64,000 nucleotides of DNA from Yinghuangia sp035454725 (GTDB lineage Bacteria > Actinomycetota > Actinomycetes > Streptomycetales > Streptomycetaceae), in contig NZ_JBPKBI010000001.1 in NCBI RefSeq assembly GCF_051388935.1, forward strand, positions 868,001-932,000. Direction: 5' to 3'. Positions 17,536 to 26,503 of the stretch are shown piece by piece (position 1 is the stretch's first letter; each line of letters begins with the position of its first letter). Made by a program: the position numbers and the translations under genes. The notes under the pieces were generated by a model. That model was given only the letters and a program-made list of their open reading frames with translations. It did no database searches and was not told the origin of the DNA.

Positions 17536-19092
17536 GTGAGCCCCGTCCGCCCCGCTGCTGTTGTCGTACTCGCCGCGGGTGAGGGCACCCGCATGAAGTC
17601 CGCGACCACCCCCAAGGTTTTGCACGCGCTGGCCGGACGCAGTCTGGTCGGGCACGTGGTCGAGGCCGCGAGACGTTTGGACCCCGAGCAGCTCGTCGTC
17701 GTGGTCGGGCACGGCCGCGACCAGGTCACCGCACACCTCGCCGAACTCGACCCCGCCGCGCTGCCGGTCGTGCAGGAGCAGCAGAACGGCACCGGCCACG
17801 CGGTACGCGTCGCGATCGACGCGCTGGCCGACCGCGGACGCGAGCCGTCCGGCACGGTCGTCGTGGTGTGCGGCGACACCCCGCTGCTGACCGCCGAGAC
17901 CCTCGGCGCGCTCGTCGACACCCACGAGCAGGAGGGCAACGCGGTCACCGTGCTCTCCGCGCACGTGCCCGACCCGACCGGTTACGGCCGCATCGTGCGC
18001 GACCCGGGCGACGCGGTGAGCGGCATCGTGGAGCATAAGGACGCCGACGCCGCGCAGCGTGCGATCACCGAGATCAACTCGGGTGTGTACGCGTTCGACG
18101 GCAAACTGCTGCGCTCCGCGCTCGGCGGGCTCACCACCGACAACACCCAGGGCGAGGAATACCTCACCGACACCCTGACCTTGCTGCGCGGGGCCGGCCA
18201 CCGCGTCGGCGCGGTCGCCGCCGCCGACCACCGCGAGATCCTCGGCATCAACGACCGCGTCCAACTCGCGGAAGCCCGGCGCCTGTTCAACCAGCGCGTG
18301 GTGGAGGCGTGGATGCGGGCCGGCGTCACCGTCGTCGATCCTGCGACGACATGGGTCGACGTCGACGCGACGCTGAAGCCGGACGCGACGCTGCTGCCCA
18401 ACACCCAGTTGTACGGGCGCACTTTCGTCGCCGCGGGAGCCGAAGTCGGGCCGAACTGCACGCTCCGTGACACCCGGGTCGAAGCCGGTGCACACGTGTT
18501 CAACGCGACCTGCGAAGGCGCGGTGGTGGGGCCGGGCGCGAGCGTCGGGCCGTACACCTATCTGCGCCCGGGGACGGTATTGGCCGCCAAGGCGAAGGCC
18601 GGCGGGTTCGTGGAGATGAAGAACGCGCAGGTCGGAGAGGGTTCCAAGGTCCCGCACCTGTCGTACGTGGGCGACGCGACCATCGGTGTCGGGGCCAACA
18701 TCGGGGCCGCTACGATTTTCGTCAATTACGACGGAGTGGCCAAACACCACACGGTTGTGGGCGACCATGTACGTGTGGGCAGTGACTCGATGCTCGTGGC
18801 GCCGGTGACCATCGGTGACGGCGCTTACACGGCTGCCGGGTCGGTGGTCACCGACGATGTACCGCCCGGTGCGATGGCGGTGGCGCGTGGCCGCCAGCGC
18901 AACATCGCGGGCTGGGTGACGCGTCGGCGCGCGGGTTCGCCTGCCGCCAACGCAGCGGAAGCCGCACAACAAGCCGCACAACAAGCCGCACAGCGAGGCG
19001 TGTCGGGGCAGGATGCGGTCGGGGGCGTACAGGAGACGGCAGGGCCGACCGTCGGTCAGGTCGAGGCGAGCAACAAGGAGACGGATCAGTGA
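17536..19092 (+). CDS. glmU: Bifunctional UDP-GlcNAc pyrophosphorylase / GlcN-1-P acetyltransferase
   Basis: 518 aa. The N-terminal uridylyltransferase domain starts with LAAGEGTRMKS (residues 12-22). The C-terminal left-handed beta-helix acetyltransferase (about 250-465) contains hexapeptide repeats and GGFVEMKNA. It makes UDP-GlcNAc for peptidoglycan and for the nucleotide-sugar genes nearby. The GTG start has GAGGAG 8 nt upstream. The Ala/Gln-rich tail (AAQQAAQQAAQ) makes it longer than the usual ~460-490 aa. Its stop overlaps the prs start by 4 nt. Confidence 0.97.
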   Translation: MSPVRPAAVVVLAAGEGTRMKSATTPKVLHALAGRSLVGHVVEAARRLDPEQLVVVVGHGRDQVTAHLAELDPAALPVVQEQQNGTGHAVRVAIDALADRGREPSGTVVVVCGDTPLLTAETLGALVDTHEQEGNAVTVLSAHVPDPTGYGRIVRDPGDAVSGIVEHKDADAAQRAITEINSGVYAFDGKLLRSALGGLTTDNTQGEEYLTDTLTLLRGAGHRVGAVAAADHREILGINDRVQLAEARRLFNQRVVEAWMRAGVTVVDPATTWVDVDATLKPDATLLPNTQLYGRTFVAAGAEVGPNCTLRDTRVEAGAHVFNATCEGAVVGPGASVGPYTYLRPGTVLAAKAKAGGFVEMKNAQVGEGSKVPHLSYVGDATIGVGANIGAATIFVNYDGVAKHHTVVGDHVRVGSDSMLVAPVTIGDGAYTAAGSVVTDDVPPGAMAVARGRQRNIAGWVTRRRAGSPAANAAEAAQQAAQQAAQRGVSGQDAVGGVQETAGPTVGQVEASNKETDQ

Positions 19093-20066
19093 CCGGGATC
19101 AAACTGGCGCCCGAGCGCAAGCTCATGCTTTTCACCGGCAGGGCACACCCCGAGCTGGCGAAGCAGGTGGCGACCGAGCTCGGTGCGACCCTTGTTCCGA
19201 CCAAGGCGTTCGACTTCGCCAACGGCGAGATCTACGTGCGCTTCGAAGAGTCGGTCCGCGGTTCCGACGCGTTTGTGATCCAGAGCCACACGGCTCCGAT
19301 CAACACGTGGATCATGGAACACCTCATCATGGTCGACGCGCTCAAGCGGGCTTCCGCGAAGCGCATCACCGTGATCATCCCGTTCTACGGGTACGCCCGT
19401 CAGGACAAGAAGCACCGCGGCCGCGAGCCGATTTCGGCGCGTCTGATGGCCGACCTGTTCAAGACCGCGGGTGCCGACCGCCTGATGTGCGTCGACCTGC
19501 ACACGTCGCAGATCCAGGGCTTCTTCGACGGCCCGGTCGACCACCTGTTCGCGCTGCCGCTGCTCGCCGACCACGTGGGCAAGCGCGTCGACCGCGAGCG
19601 CCTGACCGTCGTGTCGCCGGACGCCGGCCGCGTACGCGTCGCCGACCAGTGGACCGACCGCCTCGGTGCGCCGCTGGCGATCATCCACAAGCGCCGCGAC
19701 CCGAACGTCGCCAACGAGGTCTCGGTGCACGAGGTCGTCGGTGAGGTCGAGGGCCGTACGTGTGTGCTGGTCGACGACATGATCGACACCGGCGGCACGA
19801 TCTGCGCCGCCGCCGAGGCGCTGTTCGCGAACGGCGCCGCGGACGTCATCGTCGCCGCGACGCACGCGGTGCTGTCCGGTCCGGCGGTGGACCGGCTGAA
19901 GAACTCGCGGATCAGCGAGGTCATCGTCACCAACTCGCTGCCGATTCCCGAGGAGCGGCAGTTCGACAAACTCACGACGCTGTCGATCGCCCCGATGGTC
20001 GCGCGCGCGATCACCGAGGTGTTCGAGGACGGCTCGGTGACCAGCCTGTTCGACGGCCACGGCTGA
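19089..20066 (+). CDS. prs: Ribose-phosphate pyrophosphokinase (PRPP synthetase)
   Basis: 325 aa. It makes PRPP from ribose 5-phosphate and ATP for nucleotide, His and Trp synthesis. The ATP-binding loop (FYGYARQDKK), the divalent-metal site (CVDLHTSQIQGFF) and the PRPP-binding motif (VLVDDMIDTGGT) are intact. Its GTG start overlaps the glmU stop as GTGA, so translation is coupled. A strong hairpin follows at 20085. Confidence 0.97.
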   Translation: MTGIKLAPERKLMLFTGRAHPELAKQVATELGATLVPTKAFDFANGEIYVRFEESVRGSDAFVIQSHTAPINTWIMEHLIMVDALKRASAKRITVIIPFYGYARQDKKHRGREPISARLMADLFKTAGADRLMCVDLHTSQIQGFFDGPVDHLFALPLLADHVGKRVDRERLTVVSPDAGRVRVADQWTDRLGAPLAIIHKRRDPNVANEVSVHEVVGEVEGRTCVLVDDMIDTGGTICAAAEALFANGAADVIVAATHAVLSGPAVDRLKNSRISEVIVTNSLPIPEERQFDKLTTLSIAPMVARAITEVFEDGSVTSLFDGHG

Positions 20067-20084
20067 GCCGCCGCAAGCAAGTTC

Positions 20085-20117
20085 GGACGCCGCCCGGTCA
20101 CTGACCGGGCGGCGTCC
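20085..20117 (+). terminator. prs terminator hairpin
   Basis: 16-nt arms 20085-20100 and 20102-20117 (GGACGCCGCCCGG and its complement) pair perfectly around a nearly absent loop. It lies 18 bp after the prs stop and has no U-tract. Confidence 0.8.
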
Positions 20118-20391
20118 GCCTGTTCGGGGCACACCCGATTTCTGCGTGGCCCGGGGTTGTGGGTAGGCTTGCGGGGTTGCCCGGCGAGGGATGCGAGATC
20201 TGCTCCGTGATCGACGCGGTGGCAGACGGCTTGCAAGCTCCTCTCGGGTGCCGGGAACCCGGTGCCACTCGGGCACCACGGGGTCCGATCGAGTCCGTCC
20301 GCTCCCTTAAGCGTCGCTCCGGTCGGGCTTCCATCCACAGGGATCCCATCCCCGCACATTCGCCACCGCGTCGTTTCGAGGAGTACCCGTC
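20118..20391 (+). promoter_or_regulatory. Leader/promoter region of rplY
   Basis: This region lies between the prs terminator and rplY. A -10-like TAGGCT sits at 20164-20169, with a weak TCTGCG at -35 spacing 17 bases upstream. That would leave an untranslated leader of about 220 nt, in which GGGTGCCGGGAACCCGGTGCC-type inverted repeats (around 20248-20275) can fold. A regulatory leader for the ribosomal protein gene is possible but unproven. Confidence 0.35.
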
Positions 20392-20988
20392 GTGTCCGAG
20401 GTCCGTATCGCCGCCGAGTCGCGTTCCGAGTTCGGCAAGGGCGCCGCGCGACGTGCCCGTCGCGAGGGCAAGGTTCCCGCTGTTCTCTACGGTCACGGCA
20501 CCGCTCCCGTGCACCTGTCCCTGCCGGGCCACGACCTGATGCTCGCGCTCAAGACGCCCAACGTCCTGCTCGCGCTGGAGGTCGACGGCAAGAAGGAGCT
20601 CGCGCTCCCCAAGGACGTGCAGCGCCACCCGATCAAGCGCCACCTTGAGCACGTCGACCTGATCCTGGTCAAGCGCGGCGAGAAGGTCGTCGTCGAGGTG
20701 CCCGTGCAGGCCACCGGCACCGTCGCGCCGGGCGGTCTGCTGGAGACCGTCGTCGTCGCGCTGCCGGTCGAGGCCGAGGCCACCCACCTGCCGGAGGCCA
20801 TCGAGGTCTCGGTCGAGGGCCTGGAGGCCGGCCAGTCCGTGCACGCCAAGGACATCGCGCTGCCCCGCGGCACCACCCTCGCGGTCGACGGTGACACCGT
20901 CGTCCTGCACGTCATGGTCCCGGCCGCCGCCGAGGCCGCGGAGACCGGGGAAGAGTCGGCCGAGGCCGCGGAGACCGTCGAGGCCTGA
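20392..20988 (+). CDS. rplY: 50S ribosomal protein L25/general stress protein Ctc (bL25)
   Basis: 198 aa, the two-domain TL5/Ctc form. The N-terminal 5S-rRNA-binding domain begins with ESRSEFGKGAARRARREGKVPAVLYG, and the C-terminal beta domain ends in a Glu/Ala-rich tail. It binds 5S rRNA in the large subunit. The GTG start has GAGGAG upstream. It is followed 59 bp later by pth, the usual actinobacterial pairing. Confidence 0.96.
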   Translation: MSEVRIAAESRSEFGKGAARRARREGKVPAVLYGHGTAPVHLSLPGHDLMLALKTPNVLLALEVDGKKELALPKDVQRHPIKRHLEHVDLILVKRGEKVVVEVPVQATGTVAPGGLLETVVVALPVEAEATHLPEAIEVSVEGLEAGQSVHAKDIALPRGTTLAVDGDTVVLHVMVPAAAEAAETGEESAEAAETVEA

Positions 20989-21047
20989 GCCTCGCGGCTC
21001 TTGCCTCACCGGCGGACAGCACAACGGACAGCATCGGGACACACAGC

Positions 21048-21644
21048 ATGGTGACGTCGCAGGCCCACGTCGGCGCGGACAGCGGTCCGTGGCTGGTCGT
21101 GGGCCTCGGCAACCCCGGCCCCGAGTACGCCGGCAACCGCCACAACATCGGCTTCATGGTCGCGGACCTCCTCGCGGAGCGCGCCGGGGGGAAGTTCAAG
21201 GCGCACAAGGCGCGAGCGCAGGTCGTGGAGGGCCGGCTCGCGGGACAGCGCGTGGTCCTGGCGAAGCCGATGACCTACATGAACCTGTCGGGCGGGCCGG
21301 TCACCGCACTGCGGGACTTCTACAAGGTCCCGCTCGACCGGATCGTCGTGATCCACGACGAACTCGACATCGACTTCCCGGTGTTGCGCCTCAAGCGCGG
21401 CGGCGGCGACAACGGTCACAACGGCCTCAAGTCGATCACCAAGTCCCTCGGGCCCGACTATTTCCGGGTCCGGTTCGGCATCGGCCGGCCGCCGGGGCGG
21501 ATGGACGTCGCGGCTTTCGTGCTGCGGGACTTCTCGTCCACCGAGCGCAAGGGCCTCGACGTCGAGGTCGACCGCGCCGCCGACGCCGTCGAGTCGTTGC
21601 TCACCGACGGGCTCGAACGCGCGCAGAGCCTGTACAACTCCTGA
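21048..21644 (+). CDS. pth: Peptidyl-tRNA hydrolase
   Basis: 198 aa. It releases peptides from peptidyl-tRNA that drops off ribosomes. The conserved family residues are in VGLGNPGPEY, NRHNIGF (catalytic His), KPMTYMNLSG, HDELD and GHNGLKS. The length is normal. It follows rplY on the same strand and probably shares its transcript. The next gene converges from the other strand. Confidence 0.96.
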   Translation: MVTSQAHVGADSGPWLVVGLGNPGPEYAGNRHNIGFMVADLLAERAGGKFKAHKARAQVVEGRLAGQRVVLAKPMTYMNLSGGPVTALRDFYKVPLDRIVVIHDELDIDFPVLRLKRGGGDNGHNGLKSITKSLGPDYFRVRFGIGRPPGRMDVAAFVLRDFSSTERKGLDVEVDRAADAVESLLTDGLERAQSLYNS

Positions 21645-21654
21645 CCGTCCCGCA

Positions 21655-21669
21655 GCGGTCGGCGACCGC
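21655..21669. terminator. Short bidirectional hairpin between pth and the SUKH-3 gene
   Basis: GCGGTC and GACCGC form a 6-bp stem with a GGC loop in the 27-bp space between the convergent stops. It is GC-rich and lacks a U-tract. Confidence 0.35.
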
Positions 21670-21671
21670 GG

Positions 21672-22166
21672 TCAGCGGACGGTCTCCCACGTGCCGTCGT
21701 CGTGCACGCGCGCCGGTGCGGTGCCCAGAATGAGCGTCGCGAGGGCCGCGTCGACGCTCGCGCCGAGGAACCATTCGCCGGTGTGGTCGATCGCGAACAC
21801 GCGTCCGGCCGGGTCGATCGCGAGGAAGCCGGCGCCGCCGTCCTCCGCGCCGAGCGGGCACAGGTTGGTGCCGAGGCTGCGGCCGACGTCGGCGAGCGTA
21901 CGCGTCAGGTGCAGGGCCAGCGTCGGGTCGACCGTGAACGGCCGTCGCGCGACGGCCGCGCCCGGTCCGTCGACCGCTACGCGCAGGCCGCCGAACTCCG
22001 ACCACGCGTCGAGCGCGGCCGGGAAGACCGAGTGCCGGTAGCCGTCCGGCGACGTGTGGTCGGCGACCTCTTTCGCCCACACCTCCGCCTGTTCGAGGCG
22101 CTTGCGGCCCACCCGCCAGCCGGCGCGCTTGAGTTCGTACACCACCTCGGTGGAGAACCGCGACAT
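21672..22166 (-). CDS. SUKH-3-type immunity protein
   Basis: 164 aa resembling SUKH-3 domain proteins, an immunity superfamily of polymorphic toxin systems. Visible family features are an N-terminal FSTEVVYELKRAGWRVGR, a central FGGLRV, and a C-terminal FLAIDPAGRVF followed by a helix with LGT. The ATG at 22166 has GGAAGG about 8 nt upstream. It starts 2 bp after the stop of the deaminase-like gene, so the two are translationally coupled. The order fits toxin then immunity. Confidence 0.82.
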   Translation of the reverse strand: MSRFSTEVVYELKRAGWRVGRKRLEQAEVWAKEVADHTSPDGYRHSVFPAALDAWSEFGGLRVAVDGPGAAVARRPFTVDPTLALHLTRTLADVGRSLGTNLCPLGAEDGGAGFLAIDPAGRVFAIDHTGEWFLGASVDAALATLILGTAPARVHDDGTWETVR

Positions 22167-22168
22167 GC

Positions 22169-22699
22169 TCAGCCTTCCTTCACCGTCACGCCGAAGTGTT
22201 CCAACAGCGCCGCGCACGAGCGGCACGGCGGCTGATAACCGCCGTGGTCGGGGTCACCCTCTTCGCGAATGCGACGCAGCGTGACTTTCGCCCCCCGGAG
22301 GGCGCGGCGCGCGTCGGCGAGGGTGAACGGTTTCTTCGCGGCGCGGCCCCGGCGGCTTTCCTCGGCCTCCGCGATGTGTTCGGACAGCAATTCGACTTCG
22401 GGGCAGCGGCCGTTCCAGCGTTCCCGTTGCTCGGGCGGGAGTTCGGCGAGGAAGGTGCGGACGAGTTCGTGCGGGGCCGGAACGGTGTCGCCCTTCGCGC
22501 CTGCCCGGGTGCGTACCTTTTTGCCTACGAACAGGGCCGCCGCCACGGCCGGGAGGATGCTGTCGCGCGGCACCCGGGCCGTGATGAGCTCGGGGTGCCC
22601 CGTGGTTTCCTGCGGTGCCCGGCTGGTCGTCGGCTGGGGCGGGGCGGCCACGTCGCTTCCCTTCTGCGTCGCTGCTGTTTGGAGCTGATCCGTCGTCAC
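22169..22699 (-). CDS. YwqJ-like deaminase-fold protein (putative toxin)
   Basis: 176 aa. The N-terminal 40 residues are low-complexity. The rest resembles YwqJ-related deaminases: CPEVELLSEHI supplies a C/HxE-type metal and catalytic motif near residue 99, and PCRSCAALLEHFGV near the C-terminus is the PCxxC zinc motif. Such proteins are predicted nucleic-acid deaminase toxins. No secretion or WXG domain is attached, so it could be cytoplasmic or need an unlinked carrier. It starts with GTG. It is paired with the SUKH-3 gene. Confidence 0.78.
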   Translation of the reverse strand: MTTDQLQTAATQKGSDVAAPPQPTTSRAPQETTGHPELITARVPRDSILPAVAAALFVGKKVRTRAGAKGDTVPAPHELVRTFLAELPPEQRERWNGRCPEVELLSEHIAEAEESRRGRAAKKPFTLADARRALRGAKVTLRRIREEGDPDHGGYQPPCRSCAALLEHFGVTVKEG

Positions 22700-23140
22700 C
22701 TACCGGCGTACGGCGTGCGGTTGCATGTCGTACAACGGCAATCCGGCAGTCACGCAACGGTCGGCGGATGATCATCCGCCCGTCACAGGGTGCCAAACGG
22801 CCTTGCTCGCTTCACCACCAGGGTGACCCTAAGTGATCACCGCCACAGAAGCCATTCGGCGGTGTCCGGCCGTTTCGCGCCTGCCCGGCCCACGATCGTC
22901 CACGCCTGTGCGGCGGCCGTCGATCCGGTTTTTCTGCCCGTTGGGCTCCCGCAGCGCGGCGCGGGCGCTAGCGTCGGGTGGGCGGTCCGCAGACACGACG
23001 ACGGACGCGGTGCCCGGGGTGGGGGGTCCATGCCGGCGCCGGATGTCCGGCGGGACGCACTCGGCCGCGTTCGCCGCGGGTGGGGATCGCCGCGCGCCAG
23101 GGGGGCGTGCGGTGGGGGGAAGCCGAGGAGTTGTTGCGCC
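22700..23140. promoter_or_regulatory. Divergent intergenic region with palindromes
   Basis: The 441 bp separate the deaminase gene from the nucleotide-sugar operon and hold no credible gene. An 18-bp perfect palindrome, GGCGGATGATCATCCGCC, lies at 22763-22780. AGGGTGACCCT at 22820-22830 is an 11-bp odd palindrome. Either could be an operator, or the first could be a factor-independent hairpin. The last 150 bp are G-rich on the plus strand. Confidence 0.45.
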
Positions 23141-24253
23141 ATGGCGTCAGTGGGGTTGGCGGTGGTCGGCGCCGGTTACTGGGGGCCGAATCTGATACGC
23201 AACGCGCAGGCGACGCCGGGCCTGCGCGTCGAGGTGCTGTGCGACCTCGACGAGGCACGTGCCCGCGCGGTGCTCGGCGCGTACAGCACCGTGCGGGTGA
23301 CCGGGGCGTACGACGCGGTGCTGGCGGACGACGCGGTGCAGGCGGTCGCCATCGCGACCCCGGCCGCGACGCACTTCGAACTCGTGCGCGCCGCACTGGA
23401 GTCCGGCAAACACGTGCTCGTCGAGAAGCCGATCACCTCGTCGCGCGCCGACGCTGTGAAACTGGTCGAACTCGCCGAGCGCAACGGCCTCACGCTGATG
23501 TGCGACCACACGTTCTGCTTCATGCCGGTGGTGCGCCGCATCCGTGACATGCTGCACGGCGGCGAGATCGGCGACGTGCAGTTCATCGATTCGGTGCGGA
23601 TCAACCTGGGCATCGTGCAGCCGGACGTCGACGTGCTGTGGGACCTGGCGCCCCACGACCTGTCCATTCTTGATTTCATCCTGCCGCCGGGCGTGCACCC
23701 GATCTCGATCGCCGCGCACGGCGCGGACCCCATCGGCACCGGACGCGCGTGCCTGGCCTACCTGGTGGTGCGGCTGAACACCGGGGCGATGGCCCACATC
23801 CACGTCAACTGGCTCTCGCCGACCAAGGTGCGCACCACGATCATCGGCGGTTCGCGGCGCACATTGGTGTGGGACGACATGAACCCGGCCGCGCGCCTGC
23901 ACGTCCACGACAAGGGCATCGACCTCGCGGAGGACGCCGCACTCGGTCGGGAGGCGCGCTACAGCAAGCTCGTTTCCTACCGCACCGGCGACGTGGTCTC
24001 GCCGGCGCTGCCGGAGACGGAGGCGCTGCGCGGGGTGATGGCCGAATTCGCCTCCGCCATCGCCGAGTCCCGCCCGCCGCTGACCGACGGGCGGTCGGGG
24101 GTACGCGTGTTGGAGCTTCTTGAGGCGGCGTCGCGCAGCCTGGAGACCGGAGGCCTCGCGGTGCCGGTCGGTCCCGGGGTGCCGGCCGCGCGGTCCACGA
24201 GGGTCGGTACCGGGTCGCCGCACGTGGTGTCGGTGACCGGCGGAAAGGGCTGA
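23141..24253 (+). CDS. Gfo/Idh/MocA oxidoreductase, WbpB/WlbA-like sugar 3-dehydrogenase
   Basis: 370 aa. The Rossmann motif is VVGAGYWGPNLIRN (9-22) and the family catalytic segment is HVLVEKPIT near residue 90, with WDLAPHDLSILDF near 165. This subfamily includes WbpB/WlbA, which oxidise C3 of UDP-GlcNAc-uronate with NAD. It opens a five-gene operon whose later members are an epimerase and two aminotransferases. GAGGAG lies 10 nt before the ATG. A UDP-HexNAc 6-dehydrogenase that could supply the substrate is encoded at 33114-34373. The substrate is inferred. Confidence 0.87.
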   Translation: MASVGLAVVGAGYWGPNLIRNAQATPGLRVEVLCDLDEARARAVLGAYSTVRVTGAYDAVLADDAVQAVAIATPAATHFELVRAALESGKHVLVEKPITSSRADAVKLVELAERNGLTLMCDHTFCFMPVVRRIRDMLHGGEIGDVQFIDSVRINLGIVQPDVDVLWDLAPHDLSILDFILPPGVHPISIAAHGADPIGTGRACLAYLVVRLNTGAMAHIHVNWLSPTKVRTTIIGGSRRTLVWDDMNPAARLHVHDKGIDLAEDAALGREARYSKLVSYRTGDVVSPALPETEALRGVMAEFASAIAESRPPLTDGRSGVRVLELLEAASRSLETGGLAVPVGPGVPAARSTRVGTGSPHVVSVTGGKG

Positions 24254-24260
24254 ACCACCC

Positions 24261-25265
24261 ATGATGCAAGCTGAGTTGCCTGGCGACCGTGCGAAGTGGA
24301 CGTCGTTGGCGGGCGCCAAGTGCGTGGTCACCGGCGGGGCCGGCACCATCGGGTCGACGATCGTCGACCAACTCCTCGACGCCGGCGTGGGGGAGGTCGT
24401 CGTGCTCGACGACCTGACGCGCGGACGCCGGGAGAATCTCGCGTACGCCCTCGACCCGGCCCGCGGCGGACGCTGCTCGCTCGTCGAGGGCGACATCCGC
24501 GACCGGGCGCTGCTGGCACGGCTGTTGCCCGGCACGGATGTGGTCTTCCACCTGGCGGCGATCCGCATCACCCAGTGTGTCGAGCAGCCCAGGCTCGCCT
24601 TGGAAGTGCTGGTGGACGGCACGTTCGATGTGCTGGAGGCGGCGCAGCGGGCAGGTGTGCGCAAGGTCGTGGCGTCGTCGTCGGCTTCGGTGTACGGGCT
24701 GGCGAAGGAGTTCCCGACGACCGAGGAGCACCACCCGTACGACAACGACACGCTCTACGGCGCGGCGAAGCTGTTCAACGAGGGGCTGCTGCGCAGTTTC
24801 CACGCGATGTACGGGCTGGACTACGTCGCGCTGCGGTACTTCAACGTCTACGGCCCGCGCATGGACGTCCACGGGCTGTACACCGAGGTGCTGATCCGCT
24901 GGATGGACCGCATCGCGGACGGCCGGCCGCCGCTCATCTTCGGTGACGGTCTACAGACCATGGACTTCGTCTTCACCGAGGACATCGCGCGCGCCAACCT
25001 GCTCGCCGCGGCGGCCCCGGTGACCGACGAGGCCTTCAACATCGCCTGCGGTGTGGAGACTTCGCTGAAGGAGCTCGCGGAGCGGTTGCTCGCGGCGATG
25101 GGGTCCGAGCTGGGGGTCGAGCACGGTCCTTCGCGCGCGGTGGGAGGGGTCACGCGCCGGCTGGCGGACACCGGGAAGGCCGAGCGCGAGTTGGGGTTCC
25201 GGGCCGAAGTCGGCCTGGAGGAGGGGCTGCGGCGCCTCGTGGCGTGGTGGCGCGACAGCAAGTAG
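24261..25265 (+). CDS. NAD-dependent nucleotide-sugar epimerase/dehydratase (extended SDR)
   Basis: 334 aa. VTGGAGTIGS (about 21-30) binds NAD. The S-Y-K triad has SSSASVYG and LYGAAKLF (YxxxK). The sequence resembles UDP-GlcNAc(A) C4-epimerases of the WbpP/WbpV type more than 4,6-dehydratases, but the exact reaction is open. It starts 7 bp after the Gfo/Idh gene. It probably sets stereochemistry in the amino-sugar pathway. Confidence 0.88.
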   Translation: MMQAELPGDRAKWTSLAGAKCVVTGGAGTIGSTIVDQLLDAGVGEVVVLDDLTRGRRENLAYALDPARGGRCSLVEGDIRDRALLARLLPGTDVVFHLAAIRITQCVEQPRLALEVLVDGTFDVLEAAQRAGVRKVVASSSASVYGLAKEFPTTEEHHPYDNDTLYGAAKLFNEGLLRSFHAMYGLDYVALRYFNVYGPRMDVHGLYTEVLIRWMDRIADGRPPLIFGDGLQTMDFVFTEDIARANLLAAAAPVTDEAFNIACGVETSLKELAERLLAAMGSELGVEHGPSRAVGGVTRRLADTGKAERELGFRAEVGLEEGLRRLVAWWRDSK

Positions 25266-25285
25266 GGCGTGTGGGGGGATGGTTC

Positions 25286-26503
25286 ATGGGCTGGGGGTAT
25301 TCGGTGAGCGAGCGTATACCGGTGATGCGGCCGTGGTTCGGACCGGAGGAGGCCGAGGCCGCGGCGGAGGCGGTGCGGTCGGGGTGGGTCGCGCAGGGGC
25401 CTCAGGTCGCGGCGTTCGAGAAGGCCTTCGCGGCCTGGACCGGCGCCGCCGACGCGGTGGCGGTGTCGTCGTGCACAACGGCGCTGCATCTGGCGTTGAT
25501 CACGGCGGGAGTGGGCCCGGGTGACGAAGTGGTGGTCCCGTCACTGTCGTTCATCGCAACAGCGAACGCCGTGCGGTACGTGGGTGCTTCGCCCGTCTTC
25601 GCGGACGTCGACCCGGCGACCGGCAATCTGACCGCGACGACGGTCGACGCGGTGCGTTCCGCGGCGACGCGTGCGGTGATCCTTGTCGACCAAGGCGGGG
25701 TCCCGGCCGATCTCGACGCGATGCGCGCGATGTGTGACCCGGCGGGGATCGTGGTGATCGAGGATGCGGCCTGCGGTGCCGGATCGTTGCTGCGCGGGCG
25801 CCCGGTGGGGGCCGGGGCGGCGTTCGCGACGTATTCGTTCCACCCGCGCAAGCTGCTCACCTGCGGCGAGGGCGGCATGGTGACCGTCGACCGTCCCGAA
25901 GTCGCCGCCCGGCTGAGGCGGTTGCGTGAACACGGCATGAGTGTGAGCGCGGCCGACCGCGATGCGGCGGACCGCAGCGGCGGGGCGCCGGTGGTGGAGA
26001 GCTACGACGAACTGGGCTTCAACTACCGCATGACGGACGTGCAGGCCGCGATCGGCCTCGTGCAGCTCGGCCGACTGCCCGAGATGGTCGCGAGGCGGCG
26101 GGAACTCGCCGAGCGGTACCGGAAATTGCTGTCCGGAGTGCCGGGGCTGCGGCTGGTCGGCGACCCTGTCGACGCGGACGGACAGGTGTACGGCGAGACC
26201 AACTACCAGGCGTGCTGGGTGCAGTTGGGGCCGGACTTCCCCGTGGGACGCGACGCGATGCTCGGGCGGCTGGCGGCGGCGGGCATCTCCGCGCGCCGGG
26301 GCATCATGGCCGCGCACCTGGAACCCGCGTACGCCGACACCCCGCCGCCGCTGCCGCTGCCGGCCACCGAGGCGCTTACCCGGGATTCGCTGATCCTGCC
26401 GCTGTTCCACGACATGTCGGAGGCCCAGCAGGACCGCGTGATCGTGGAGTTCTACGCGGCGGCCGGCATCGCGGCCGGCACAGGGGCGGAGGCGCACGCG
26501 TGA
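25286..26503 (+). CDS. DegT/DnrJ/EryC1 sugar aminotransferase (first copy)
   Basis: 405-aa PLP enzyme. The Schiff-base Lys is in YSFHPRKLLTCGEGG and the PLP Asp region is VIEDAACGAGS. The N-terminal IPVMRPWFGPEE and SSCTTALHLAL are typical. It would transaminate a keto-sugar. The start at 25286 uses the GGGGGAT stretch as ribosome binding site; a GTG at 25304 (VSERIPVMRP) is a good alternative. Its stop overlaps the next start as GTGA. Confidence 0.9.
   Translation: MGWGYSVSERIPVMRPWFGPEEAEAAAEAVRSGWVAQGPQVAAFEKAFAAWTGAADAVAVSSCTTALHLALITAGVGPGDEVVVPSLSFIATANAVRYVGASPVFADVDPATGNLTATTVDAVRSAATRAVILVDQGGVPADLDAMRAMCDPAGIVVIEDAACGAGSLLRGRPVGAGAAFATYSFHPRKLLTCGEGGMVTVDRPEVAARLRRLREHGMSVSAADRDAADRSGGAPVVESYDELGFNYRMTDVQAAIGLVQLGRLPEMVARRRELAERYRKLLSGVPGLRLVGDPVDADGQVYGETNYQACWVQLGPDFPVGRDAMLGRLAAAGISARRGIMAAHLEPAYADTPPPLPLPATEALTRDSLILPLFHDMSEAQQDRVIVEFYAAAGIAAGTGAEAHA

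Noticed and set aside
22820..22830. AGGGTGACCCT considered as a terminator
   Set aside because: The stem is only 5 bp and lies upstream of both divergent genes, so an operator is more likely.
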